From: Oscillospiraceae bacterium
GTDB taxonomy: Bacteria > Bacillota > Clostridia > Oscillospirales > Oscillospiraceae
Reading direction: 5' to 3'
Assembly: GCA_009777775.1 (NCBI GenBank)
Contig: WRLE01000006.1
Location: 100,760-164,759, forward strand
Length of the DNA stretch: 64,000 nucleotides
The notes under the pieces are model-generated. The model was not told where the DNA came from, made no database searches, and saw only the letters and a list, made by a program, of their open reading frames with translations. Every line of letters begins with the position of its first letter. Positions within the stretch are counted from its first letter, which is position 1. Positions 49,234-58,051 of this stretch are shown piece by piece. The position numbers and the translations under genes are program-made.

Positions 49234-50805
49234 TTACTCAACCAATTCAAAAGACCATCTTCCATCGCTTATGACTTCGAAACAGTATACAAGCATCGGT
49301 TGATATGGGTGTATTTCAAGTATAACAGTCTGATATCCAGTTCCTTCAGCTAAAATTTCAACAACCTCTTGATCGCTCTGCGGGTAAACATTCACATAGT
49401 TTAGAGTAAACTCTCCCAAACCGTAATGGGTAAAGGCTAGTTTTTTTGCAGATGCATCGTTCATGGGGTTTATTCGATTCCAAAATACAAAATTCCCATT
49501 ACCTGAATATAGATACTGTCCAAATGCTTGGATATTCAACGTCGAAAGCTCCCAGTATCCATCTGCGCTTATGTTTATAACTCCATCAGCGGGGATATCG
49601 CGCATCAGTATTCGACCATTAAAACTGCCATAATGGCTAAACATCACATTGTCCGCACTATCTGTAATAATGAATTCCTTTTCGCCGTAATGCCTCGCTT
49701 CAAACACGGTACCATAATCCGGGTTAATTACAATCACTTCATCTCCATGCCCTTGATTATGGGAAAGAAGCGCGGTGTTTATAAAAATACGCCTGTTTGC
49801 TTCTGGCATAAAAGTAGCATTAGCCGTAACGGATAGGTTTATATCAGAAACTAAGCTGTTGTCATCATATAAAACTTCCAGCGAATATGAATACTCTGCA
49901 TCGCTTTGGACCGCATTTCCATCAGCATCTAGCAAATAGTAAAAAGGCAAGCCCATTGGAAACCCATAAGGTTCAAGCGGCGGCAAAGGTTCCCCTAGGA
50001 TTTCTTCCACTTCAGACTGCAACATACCAATTTGTACAGAATCGTTCCATATCCAATCATCGGTAGATATATGCATTGATACGACTCTGCTCCGCATGAT
50101 GTAAATATATAGGTCCTCATTACCAACAGCACTCCAGTTTTTCACGTCGATTCCTACCGCTCCACTTACATCGTTCATATGCATACCCAAACGTAAAATA
50201 GAATTATTGTCAGTATTTCGGAAATATGCACCATGGTATGATGTGATGTCACTCAATATATTACGATTTCCGATTGCTCTAACAGCACTAAGTGCATTTA
50301 AAACAGTGTTGTAATCGACATAACCTGTCGAATCGATTCGTTTATCACTCGCTTCTATAATTTCGTATTCCAAGGCAATAGCTACGCTTTGATGCGCCCA
50401 ATCTGGAATTGCATGAACATCGGAATAGTTGCTTAAATCACGATAGCTCAATTCCGAAAAATCATTGACTGCAAGCATCGCTATGCGGACAAATATCACA
50501 GCGAGTTCCATACGGGTAATAACTCTGTCTCCAGCAAAGATGCCCTGATCAACTCCGTTCACATATCCCATGCTCAGAGCCCAGTTTGCTGCGTCAGCGT
50601 AAAACTTACCATCGGTATCGGTGAAAACAGCCTCAATCTCACCATTATCCGTTGACGATAATGTGTTATAGAGCCAATAGACTACATCCCCCCGACTCAG
50701 CGATCCATACTCAGGAGTCGCAGCAGCGGAAGATATAGTCATCAGCCCTAATAAGATAACAATTACCGCCAAAACATATGATAACCTAATAAATACTCTT
50801 TTCAT
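49234..50805 (-). CDS. secreted S-layer homology domain protein
   Basis: The 523-residue protein has a signal peptide (VFIRLSYVLAVIVILLGLMTISSAAA). Residues 30-180 contain SLH-type repeats: LSRGDVVYWLYNTL, FYADAANWALSMGYVNGVDQGIFAGDRVITRMELAVIFVRI and IPDWAHQSVAIALEYEIIE. The rest is beta-rich, with repeated glycine/aromatic segments (NFVFWNRINPM), and has no named domain. It should sit on the outer surface bound to wall polymers. Monocistronic between two gaps. Confidence 0.8.
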   Translation of the reverse strand: MKRVFIRLSYVLAVIVILLGLMTISSAAATPEYGSLSRGDVVYWLYNTLSSTDNGEIEAVFTDTDGKFYADAANWALSMGYVNGVDQGIFAGDRVITRMELAVIFVRIAMLAVNDFSELSYRDLSNYSDVHAIPDWAHQSVAIALEYEIIEASDKRIDSTGYVDYNTVLNALSAVRAIGNRNILSDITSYHGAYFRNTDNNSILRLGMHMNDVSGAVGIDVKNWSAVGNEDLYIYIMRSRVVSMHISTDDWIWNDSVQIGMLQSEVEEILGEPLPPLEPYGFPMGLPFYYLLDADGNAVQSDAEYSYSLEVLYDDNSLVSDINLSVTANATFMPEANRRIFINTALLSHNQGHGDEVIVINPDYGTVFEARHYGEKEFIITDSADNVMFSHYGSFNGRILMRDIPADGVINISADGYWELSTLNIQAFGQYLYSGNGNFVFWNRINPMNDASAKKLAFTHYGLGEFTLNYVNVYPQSDQEVVEILAEGTGYQTVILEIHPYQPMLVYCFEVISDGRWSFELVE

Positions 50806-51086
50806 AGCATTTCACCAATCTTTCTGTTTTGTATCGGTATAAGCATCATTAAACTATATTTTGAATTGTAGTTAAATAATATTGAATTCTTTCACTAATA
50901 CAAACAATAATACTGTTGATTTCTTCATTGTTTTCACCATTCTTTCTGATAATTTGTTTTGTTTTACAACTAACGATTGTATCGTAACATTGTCACTCTA
51001 ATAAGTCAACAATATTACTAAGTTTATAGTATAATTTTGATATTGTTTACATTCTATTCATAAACATTTTTGGTTATATTGCCCAA

Positions 51087-51115
51087 TTGACATTTGCGCT
51101 TTAGTGCTTTAAAAT
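51087..51115 (+). promoter_or_regulatory. promoter of the T-box/TRAP operon
   Basis: TTGACA (51087-51092), 17 bases, TAAAAT (51110-51115). Transcription would begin just before the T-box leader. The gap 50,806-51,086 upstream is AT-rich and shows nothing else that I can support. Confidence 0.8.
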
Positions 51116-51124
51116 CCTAAAGTA

Positions 51125-51492
51125 CACAGGCGATGACTGGGAATAAGTAGCTTTTAGATAATCCTGTCAGAGAGTCGGCGGTTGGTGAAAGCCGATGGGG
51201 ATGCTATGAGCGAATACATCCCAAGAGCTGCGTTCTGAAAGCGGTGACGGATATATCGCCGCTCTAGGATGCGACGGGGGCGCCCGTTATAGCGCAGGAG
51301 TATATCGGTGTCATATGAGACAGCTTGCTTGTAAAACAAACTTGCAAATATGCCAGTTAATTCACAACTAGCAATCGATAATCATGCTGAAAACACTTGT
51401 ACTCTATGAGCATGCAGTCTGCGAAGCTGCATGGAACTGAGGTGGTACCGCGGTTATAACCCGCCCTCGGACAAATGTCCCGGGGCGTTTTT
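51125..51492 (+). promoter_or_regulatory. T-box riboswitch leader
   Basis: Stem I features are visible: AATAAGTAGC on the 5' side, the AG-bulge region CAGAGAGTCGGCGGTTGGTG, then GAATACATCCC and AGCTGCGTTCTGAAAG on the 3' side, where GTAGC pairs with GCTGC. The T-box ACTGAGGTGGTACCGCGG is at 51438-51455. A terminator follows: CGCCC-TC-GGACA / TGTCC-CG-GGGCG (51462-51487) with TTTTTG. The specifier is not certain; GTT (Val) and TTC (Phe) are candidates. Uncharged cognate tRNA should allow read-through into the TRAP genes. Confidence 0.92.
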
Positions 51493-51529
51493 GTTTGCCC
51501 CAAAAATATAAAAAGTGAGGCAATATACC

Positions 51530-52585
51530 ATGAAAAGAAACACAAAAATCACAAGAATCTTAGCAATGATAGTCTTTAGTGCGATTATCATGTCCATCGC
51601 AACAGCCTGCTCATCGGGCGGTGGCGACGACAACAGCGTTGATGTCATCGAACTGCGTCTTGCACATTTCTGGCCCGCAAATCATCCTGCAGAAACAGAT
51701 TTAGTCATCCCCTGGGCGGAAGCTATAAAAGAAGCAACAGATGGTAGAATCATCGTCACTAGCTATCCTGGAGAGATACTAGCACAAGCAGATGCCATCT
51801 ATGAGGGAGTCAAGCAAGGCGTTGCAGACATTGGCTTGTCCTGTTTTTCCTACACCAGGGGGCAGTTTCCCATAATGGAAGTCTTTGAGCTACCCGGTAT
51901 TGTATATAACACTTCCGAAGCCGCATCTAGGGTCGCTTGGGAAGGAGCAAAATTGCTCAATCCAGCGGAGATCCAAGACACAACAATGTTCATGATATTC
52001 ACAACGGGTCCTGGACATTTATTCACAAGAACACCAGTAAGGGAACTCTCCGATCTTCAAGGATTCGAAATTAGAGCAACAGGACTCAGTGCAACAACAC
52101 TAAGCACCCTGGGTGCGATGCCCGTTGCCATGTCACAGGCAGAAGCATATGAAGCAATTTCAAAAGGAGTCGTGAGGGGCAACCTCAGCCCATTGGAAGT
52201 TCTGAAAGGCTGGGGACAGGCTGATGTAACCAATTACATCACATTGACACCTTTCCTCTACAATACTTTGTTCTTTTTCACCATGAATACAGACAAATGG
52301 AACGAAATCAGCCCCGAAGACCAGGCAATAATCCTTGATATAAACGAAAGATTCTTTGAGGAAGTCGCCTGCAGTCTCTGGGATAAACAAAATGAAGAAG
52401 CTCTGTCCTATGCTCTGGAAGAAAAAGGACTGGAACTCATAGAATTGGATGCGGAAGAAGCGCAGCTTTGGATCGATCTCATTGAGCCTATACTTGACGA
52501 TTTCGCCGCAAGGATGGATGCCCAAGGTTTTAATGGCAATGAAATTATAGATACAGTCAAGGAATTAGCAAATACATATAATTAG
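51530..52585 (+). CDS. dctP: TRAP transporter substrate-binding lipoprotein
   Basis: The ATG at 51530 (MKRNTKITRILAMIVFSAII) with AGTGAGG upstream is preferred. A lipoprotein signal ends ATACSSGG, about 351 residues. The DctP fold is shown by LRLAHFWPANHPAETDLVIPW, TSYPGEILAQADAIYEGVKQGVADIG, LRDLQGFEIRATG-like sequence at VRELSDLQGFEIRATG and EAYEAISKGVVRGNLSPLEVLKGW. It captures an organic acid outside the membrane for DctQM. The T-box upstream suggests an amino-acid-related substrate. Confidence 0.93.
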   Translation: MKRNTKITRILAMIVFSAIIMSIATACSSGGGDDNSVDVIELRLAHFWPANHPAETDLVIPWAEAIKEATDGRIIVTSYPGEILAQADAIYEGVKQGVADIGLSCFSYTRGQFPIMEVFELPGIVYNTSEAASRVAWEGAKLLNPAEIQDTTMFMIFTTGPGHLFTRTPVRELSDLQGFEIRATGLSATTLSTLGAMPVAMSQAEAYEAISKGVVRGNLSPLEVLKGWGQADVTNYITLTPFLYNTLFFFTMNTDKWNEISPEDQAIILDINERFFEEVACSLWDKQNEEALSYALEEKGLELIELDAEEAQLWIDLIEPILDDFAARMDAQGFNGNEIIDTVKELANTYN

Positions 52586-52603
52586 GGTTTCAATCATTTA
52601 GCA

Positions 52604-52650
52604 GGATGCGGAAAAAGACAATGAACCGTCCCCGCATCCTCACTCGCATC
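52604..52650. repeat. hairpin with partial GAACCGTCCCC repeat
   Basis: GGATGCGG (52604-52611) pairs with CCGCATCC (52632-52639). TGAACCGTCCCC (52622-52633) is shared with the palindromes at 30882 and 62122. It lies between dctP and dctQ and could lower expression of the membrane genes relative to the binding protein. Confidence 0.6.
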
Positions 52651-52704
52651 CCAACCTGCCCGCATTTATCTTGACCTATATCCACGGAAACGGAGTATCA
52701 AATA

Positions 52705-53193
52705 ATGGAGACTTTTATCAAAAAGCTATCATCGATAACAGACAAAGCAGCTGGGATATGCTTCTTTTCTGTAATGAGTCTTGTTGTGGTCAATGTCATC
52801 ATGCGCAAGCTCTTTTCAACAGCAATAATCGGAGCATATGATTTGGTGGGACTTTTAACAGCCACAGGCATAGGGCTTGCTCAGCCACAATGCACACTGG
52901 GAGATGGGCATATTGCAGTCAGTATCCTAACAGATCGCCTTAGCACATTCTGGCAAAACGCTTTAAGTGTAATAGTCAATCTTGTGTCTCTGGCGGTATG
53001 GCTGCCAATTTGTCAACGAATGTTCCAACTTGGCATTTCCTCATATAGAGCCGGTCGGATATCTTCCACAGCACAATTTCCAGTTTATCCTTTCATCTTT
53101 ATTATGGCTTTCGGTTTACTATCCCTCTGTTTGGTACTGGTATCAGTGCTTATCCTATCCTTCAAAGCAACTGATAGGAGGAATGCATCATGA
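52705..53193 (+). CDS. dctQ: TRAP transporter small permease DctQ
   Basis: The 162-residue protein has four membrane helices (AAGICFFSVMSLVVVNVIMRKLF; LLTATGIGLAQPQCTLGDGHIAV; VIVNLVSLAVWLPICQ; PVYPFIFIMAFGLLSL) and the VNVIMRKLF and DGHI-like motifs of DctQ. It is coupled to dctM by an ATGA overlap. Confidence 0.9.
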   Translation: METFIKKLSSITDKAAGICFFSVMSLVVVNVIMRKLFSTAIIGAYDLVGLLTATGIGLAQPQCTLGDGHIAVSILTDRLSTFWQNALSVIVNLVSLAVWLPICQRMFQLGISSYRAGRISSTAQFPVYPFIFIMAFGLLSLCLVLVSVLILSFKATDRRNAS

Positions 53194-54500
53194 GCGCATC
53201 AACTATTGGTCTTGTAGGACTGTTTGCATTTTTTGTACTGATTGCATTGAAAATGCCCATATCCTTTGCCATGGTTTTGACCGGTTTTGCAGGCTTTGCT
53301 GTCCTAACCTCGCCATCAGCTGCATTACACATGGTGGTAACAGAAATTTACAACGCTTTCACATCCCATTCATTGAGCGTCATAGCAATGTATGTGTGGA
53401 TGGGCTATCTGGCGTATCACTCTGGCATAGGAACAAGTTTGTATGTTTTTGCATATAAAATGATTGGTCATGTGCCAGGTGGACTTGCTGTTGCCAGTCA
53501 GATTGCCTGTGCCATATTCGGTGCTGTTTGCGGTTCCAATACTGCGACAGCTGCCACAATGGGAGCAATCGCCCTTCCTGAAATGAAAAAATATGGATAT
53601 GACGATACATTGTCCACAGCCAGCATCGCAGCAGGTGGAGCCCTTGCCGCTTTGATCCCTCCCAGTGTGGTGTTCATAGTTTATGGAATGTCAACTGGTC
53701 AATCCATCGGCAAGCTTTTCATTGCGGGTATAATTCCAGGCATCATGCTCATGTGCCTCTACATAGCAGCCATATTGATACTTACTAAACGAAACAATGC
53801 CCTCGGTCCCAAAGGTCCTAAGGCAAGTTGGAAAGAGCGGGTTTTATCACTGAAAGACGGCTTAGGTGAGACCCTTATCATATTCTCATTATCCATCGGC
53901 GGTCTGTTCTTCGGTTGGTTCACCCCCACTGAAGCGGGTGCCATTGGAGCAGGTGGGGTTCTGGTCATAACAGCTCTACGGAAAAAAATGAATTTCACAA
54001 AGCTGAAGCTTTCCCTATCAGATACAACTAAAACAACGGCGATGATAATGATGCTCATCGCCGGAGCGGTCATATTCGGACGTTTCATGGCAATTTCAAG
54101 AATACCAACACTATTGGCGGAGTGGTCATCCTCTCTCCCCCTGCATCCCTACGCTATTTTTGGTGTGGTAGTAATCATATACATGATTCTAGGCTGCTTC
54201 ATCGATGCGCTCGCTTTAGTTTTGCTCACTGTGCCGATTTTTTACCCCGTTGTCGTTGACACATTGGGCTACGATCCAATTTGGTTCGGTGTCGTCGTCG
54301 TCCTGGTAGTCGCCATGGGTGTTATAACACCACCCGTGGGAATGAATGTGTACATCATTAAAGGCATAGCCAAGGATGTCCCCCTAGAAGCAATCTTCAA
54401 AGGAGTCTGGCCCTTCTTGTTCTGCATCCTAATCTGCATAACAATCCTAGTAGCCTTTCCACCTTTGGTCATGTATTTACCGAATCTTTTAGTCAATTAA
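53190..54500 (+). CDS. dctM: TRAP transporter large permease DctM
   Basis: The 436-residue protein has about 12 membrane helices and the typical GAVCGSNTATAATMGAIALPEMKKYGYD, AAGGALAALIPPSVVFIVYG, GWFTPTEAGAIGA and GVITPPVGMNVYIIKGIA segments. It is the Na+-driven channel part of the transporter. The stop is followed at once by the repeat tract at 54498. Confidence 0.95.
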   Translation: MSASTIGLVGLFAFFVLIALKMPISFAMVLTGFAGFAVLTSPSAALHMVVTEIYNAFTSHSLSVIAMYVWMGYLAYHSGIGTSLYVFAYKMIGHVPGGLAVASQIACAIFGAVCGSNTATAATMGAIALPEMKKYGYDDTLSTASIAAGGALAALIPPSVVFIVYGMSTGQSIGKLFIAGIIPGIMLMCLYIAAILILTKRNNALGPKGPKASWKERVLSLKDGLGETLIIFSLSIGGLFFGWFTPTEAGAIGAGGVLVITALRKKMNFTKLKLSLSDTTKTTAMIMMLIAGAVIFGRFMAISRIPTLLAEWSSSLPLHPYAIFGVVVIIYMILGCFIDALALVLLTVPIFYPVVVDTLGYDPIWFGVVVVLVVAMGVITPPVGMNVYIIKGIAKDVPLEAIFKGVWPFLFCILICITILVAFPPLVMYLPNLLVN

Positions 54501-54556
54501 TAATGAACAATGAATAATGAACAATGAATAATGAACAATGAACAATTAACAATTAA
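54498..54556. repeat. AATGAAC/AATGAAT heptamer tract after dctM
   Basis: About eight heptamers (AATGAAC, AATGAAT, AATTAAC) begin at the stop codon TAA of dctM (54498-54500). Confidence 0.85.
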
Positions 54557-54574
54557 ATCTCTTTTAGAAAAAGC

Positions 54575-54601
54575 AAATCACGATTGACTTAATCGTGATT
54601 T
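54575..54601. terminator. bidirectional terminator between dctM and sufB
   Basis: AAATCACGATT pairs with AATCGTGATTT around a GACTT loop; GTTTTATT follows on the plus strand and GCTTTTTC on the minus strand. It separates the convergent TRAP and suf operons. Confidence 0.85.
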
Positions 54602-54689
54602 GTTTTATTCTGCAATATTCATATAAACATTAGACAAGAAAACGACAACCTCAGCAAAAAATGTGATAGGAAAAATCCCTCACTCCACC

Positions 54690-54796
54690 CAATTGTTCAT
54701 TGTTAATTGTTCATTGTTAATTGAAATAATTGTTCATTGAAGTAACTGTTCATTGAAATAATTATTCATTATTCATCATTAATCATTAATCATTAA
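54690..54796. repeat. GTTCATT/GTTAATT repeat tract after sufB
   Basis: Repeated ATTGTTCATTGTTAATTG-type units fill the gap to the sufB stop (TAA at 54797-54799), which itself merges with the tract. Confidence 0.85.
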
Positions 54797-55720
54797 TTAT
54801 TTAAGAAATCCCTGTAGTATGGTTTCTTCGGCTTGGGATTCTGTTAGGCCTAGGCTCATTAGTTTCATTAGTTGTTCTGAGGCTATTCTGCCGATTGCGG
54901 CTTCGTGGATTAGCTCGGCTCCCTCGTCTAGAGCGGAAATTTCGGGGATTGCGGAAACTTGAGCATTGTGCATGATTATGGAATCGCATTGGATATGCCC
55001 TTTGCATTCGCAATGACCGCGCATATTTAAATGAAACACCTGTTTCGACTCGTTTTGAGCAACCGAGCGAGAAATTACTTGGGCAGAAGAGCCTTCTCCC
55101 AAAAGCTCCACAGTGATAATGGAAACAGCCTCTTGTTTTAGATATGTGAGCAACCTCTCTGTCACAATAAGCCTAGCGTTTTTATGAAGCCTAACTATGG
55201 TGTCTCGTTTTGCGAAATCCACGCCTTTCATTTGAAGCATTTCAATTTCAGCGGTGGCATCTTCACCTACTTCGATGATTGTGGTGGGATTCAAAATTCG
55301 CTGACCCTTACCATTACCCTCACCATAATGCTTTTCCACATACTTCATCCTAGAGCCACGCCTGAGGAAAAACTCGTGGACACCATCATGTCCTGCTTTT
55401 TCACCAGTTCCATTATGGATACCGCAGCCAGCAACAATGGTAACATCAGCATCTTCACCAATTTCAAAGGTATTGTAAACAAGATCCTCCATCCCCTGCG
55501 AGAGTATGACGGGGATATGCACGCTCTCATTTTTTGTACCTGCTTTTACAATTACATCGATGCCTGGTTTGTCTGTTTTCGTGATTATGTCGATGTTATC
55601 GGTGGTTTTTCTCGATAAGCCTTCGCCGTTTTTCCTTATATTATATGCTCCTTGGGGAATTTCGTGTAAATCAGCTACTTCCTTTAGTAGCCTTTTATCT
55701 ATATCTGTCAAAGACGACAT
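54797..55720 (-). CDS. sufB: SufB/SufD-family Fe-S cluster scaffold
   Basis: The 307-residue protein is a short SufB-type scaffold: YNTFEIGEDADVTIVAGCGIHNG, VEKHYGEGNGKGQRILNPTTIIEVGEDATAEIEMLQMKGVDF, HLNMRGHCECKGHIQCDSIIMHNAQVSAIPEISALDEGAELIHEAAIGRI and LMSLGLTESQAEETILQGF. It is shorter than E. coli SufB (about 495), as in the two-gene SufBC systems of archaea and anaerobes. It lies downstream of sufC, and no sufD, sufS or sufU is seen nearby. Confidence 0.9.
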   Translation of the reverse strand: MSSLTDIDKRLLKEVADLHEIPQGAYNIRKNGEGLSRKTTDNIDIITKTDKPGIDVIVKAGTKNESVHIPVILSQGMEDLVYNTFEIGEDADVTIVAGCGIHNGTGEKAGHDGVHEFFLRRGSRMKYVEKHYGEGNGKGQRILNPTTIIEVGEDATAEIEMLQMKGVDFAKRDTIVRLHKNARLIVTERLLTYLKQEAVSIITVELLGEGSSAQVISRSVAQNESKQVFHLNMRGHCECKGHIQCDSIIMHNAQVSAIPEISALDEGAELIHEAAIGRIASEQLMKLMSLGLTESQAEETILQGFLK

Positions 55721-55790
55721 TTATTACTTACTCCTAACCCGGACAATCCGGAAATAAAATATATGCTCATAGAGCGAGTTCCACTTAGAA

Positions 55791-55890
55791 CTGTGCTATG
55801 CTATGCCATGCTATGCTATGCTATGCTATGCTATGCTGTGCTATGCTATGCCATGCCATGATATGCCATGCTTTGCCATGCCATATCATA
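55791..55890. repeat. pentanucleotide (ATGCT/ATGCC) repeat tract
   Basis: About 18 consecutive five-base units, mostly CTATG and CCATG, lie in the leader between sufC and sufB. The number of such units can change by slippage. The tract is non-coding and might affect sufB expression. Confidence 0.9.
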
Positions 55891-55930
55891 TCGTAACTAT
55901 TTAAAATTTACCTTGCATAAACGAAGCGTA

Positions 55931-56704
55931 CTATACCCTGACCCCATATTCTTCGTTAACACCACTCAACAAGGATCTCTCAGAGCATTTTGGACAAAGT
56001 TTGCAATCGGGGTCTTCAAGTTCAATTTCACCGAGGATTTTATCAGGATTGGTTATTTCCGAAACTGTTCCTCCTGCAATAACTATAACCTCATCTGCTA
56101 GTCTTAGGATTCGCTCTTGATGGGAAATGATAACAATCGTCGTGTCGTTTGTTTCGTTGAGTCTTCTAAAAGTTTCTGTGAGTTTTTGAAAACTCCAAAG
56201 GTCGATGCCCGCTTCTGGCTCATCAAATACAGCTACTTTTAATTTGCGAGCGAGAATGCTGGCAATTTCGATACGTTTCAACTCTCCTCCGGAAAAGCCC
56301 GAGTTCATTTCCCTGTCTATGTAGTCTTGAGCGCAAAGCCCCACATCCACAAGGAGCGCAAAGAGTAAAGCTTCATCATCGGTTCCTGCGGCGATGGTCA
56401 AAAACTCACGTACTTTAAGTCCTTTGAACCTTGTTGGTGCTTGGAATGCATAGCCCACACCCATTTCTGCTCTCTGGGTGATGGATTTATCCGACAACTC
56501 CTCGCCATCAAGGGTGACAGAACCCCCTGTCACTGGGTATATACCGATTATCGCCTTGGCAAGGGATGTCTTACCTCCACCATTGGGACCTGTTACCACA
56601 TAGATTTTATTATTCTCAAGGGTTAAGTTGATATCTTTGAGGATGTCAACATTATCCCCATTTCCGTCTTTTACTGAGACATTGACATTTTTAAGTTCCA
56701 ACAT
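55931..56704 (-). CDS. sufC: Fe-S assembly ATPase SufC
   Basis: The ATG at 56702-56704 (MLELKNVNVSVKDGNGDNVD) has GGAGG upstream; about 257 residues. It has Walker A VTGPNGGGKTSLAKAIIG, signature FSGGELKRIEIASIL and Walker B KVAVFDEPEAGIDLW. It drives the SufB scaffold. The C-terminus carries an extra DPDCKLCPKC motif, unusual for classical SufC, which could bind metal or an Fe-S cluster. Confidence 0.93.
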   Translation of the reverse strand: MLELKNVNVSVKDGNGDNVDILKDINLTLENNKIYVVTGPNGGGKTSLAKAIIGIYPVTGGSVTLDGEELSDKSITQRAEMGVGYAFQAPTRFKGLKVREFLTIAAGTDDEALLFALLVDVGLCAQDYIDREMNSGFSGGELKRIEIASILARKLKVAVFDEPEAGIDLWSFQKLTETFRRLNETNDTTIVIISHQERILRLADEVIVIAGGTVSEITNPDKILGEIELEDPDCKLCPKCSERSLLSGVNEEYGVRV

Positions 56705-56948
56705 TTGTGGATCCTCCGTTTTGTTATTAATACGCTGGTAATCAAAAATACTTGCAATGTTGTATCTATTGCTAGTATAATGCACGTAGCAAAAATGCAG
56801 TTTGTTGTATTTAATCGGCAACACAGTAGCTATATATAAAATAAGCCAGAATAAACAAGAGTGAAACCAGCGAAAACAGCGTACTGCGCCTCACGCATAA
56901 ACTAATATAATTTTAGCTCAATGGATAGATAATGTCAAGGGGATTCAA

Positions 56949-57461
56949 ATGATAATACTGGGTATTGACCCTGGGGTCGCAACAGTCGGATTTGGGATAA
57001 TCAGCGAAGCTGGTGGGATTCCAAAGCAGATCTCCCATGGCATAATAAAAACCCCTGCAGGGACTCGCCTCGCACTTAGACTATCCCAGATAAACAGAGA
57101 CATATCCCAGCTCATTGATATGTTCTCGCCAGATGCAATCGCTGTCGAAGAGCTTTTTTTCAACACAAACCACAAGACTGTCATTTCCGTTGCCCACGGT
57201 CGCGCCGCTGTTATTCTAGCTGGAGAAACCCTTGGCATTCCAATGTTCGAATACACCCCCCTCCAAGTTAAAAAAGCAGTTGTTGGATATGGTCATGCAA
57301 CAAAAAAGCAAGTCATTGATATGGTGCAACGCTTGCTTTCCATGCCCCAGCCACCCCAACCAGACGATGCTGCCGATGCCCTTGCTGTGGCAATATGTCA
57401 CGGACGATATGCCAACTCCTTAATGAACATCGATGGAGGAGAAGAATGTTCTACTATTTAG
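56949..57461 (+). CDS. ruvC: Holliday junction resolvase RuvC
   Basis: The 170-residue nuclease has the four acidic active residues in LGIDPGVATVGFG, AIAVEELFFNTN and QPDDAADALAVAICH. It cuts Holliday junctions moved by RuvAB. It begins the ruvC-ruvA-(repeat)-ruvB-glmM group and is divergent from sufC. Confidence 0.96.
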   Translation: MIILGIDPGVATVGFGIISEAGGIPKQISHGIIKTPAGTRLALRLSQINRDISQLIDMFSPDAIAVEELFFNTNHKTVISVAHGRAAVILAGETLGIPMFEYTPLQVKKAVVGYGHATKKQVIDMVQRLLSMPQPPQPDDAADALAVAICHGRYANSLMNIDGGEECSTI

Positions 57462-58051
57462 AAGGAAAAATAACCATACTTGAGCAGTCTCTATGCGTCA
57501 TCGATATCAGCGGAGCAGGCTACTCCTGTATGATTACAACAAAAACCCTATCTCGCTTAGAAATCGATAAAACAGCGAAGCTTTACACATATTGTCATAT
57601 AAAAGAAGATGCTTTTGATATATATGGATTCTATGACCTCAGCGAAAAGCGTTGCTTTGTTCATCTTCTTGGCGTTTCCGGCGTTGGTCCAAAAGCCGCT
57701 CTTTCCATCCTATCCTCACAAACTCCCGAGTCCTTCGCTCTATCCGTCATCAACGAAGACGAAACCGCTCTAACTGTTGCCCCAGGAATCGGAAAAAGAC
57801 TTGCCCAACGGATTATTCTGGAACTAAAAGACAAGGTAAGCAAAGACAGCCTGATACCCGATGTCTCCACCAGCCAAATGGACAGTCCAGCAAGCCCGGT
57901 AGATATACCTCCTGGCATTAAACAACGAGACGCAGCAGCAGCCCTAGCCGTACTAGGCTACAGCCAAAGCGAAATATCAGCAGCCCTCCGCTCCATAGAC
58001 ATCGCAACCCTAACAACAGAAGAAATAATCCGCGAAGTATTAAAGAATTAG
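57446..58051 (+). CDS. ruvA: Holliday junction branch migration protein RuvA
   Basis: The ATG at 57446 (MFYYLEGKITILEQSLCVID) has GGAGGAG upstream and overlaps ruvC by 16 bases; 201 residues. Visible: DISGAGYSCMIT, YCHIKEDAFDIYGFYDLSEKRCF, LLGVSGVGPKAALSIL and VAPGIGKRLAQRIILELKDK (helix-hairpin-helix), then the C-terminal domain III AAAALAVLGYSQSEI. It binds the junction and recruits RuvB. The stop lies in the repeat tract that follows. Confidence 0.95.
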   Translation: MFYYLEGKITILEQSLCVIDISGAGYSCMITTKTLSRLEIDKTAKLYTYCHIKEDAFDIYGFYDLSEKRCFVHLLGVSGVGPKAALSILSSQTPESFALSVINEDETALTVAPGIGKRLAQRIILELKDKVSKDSLIPDVSTSQMDSPASPVDIPPGIKQRDAAAALAVLGYSQSEISAALRSIDIATLTTEEIIREVLKN

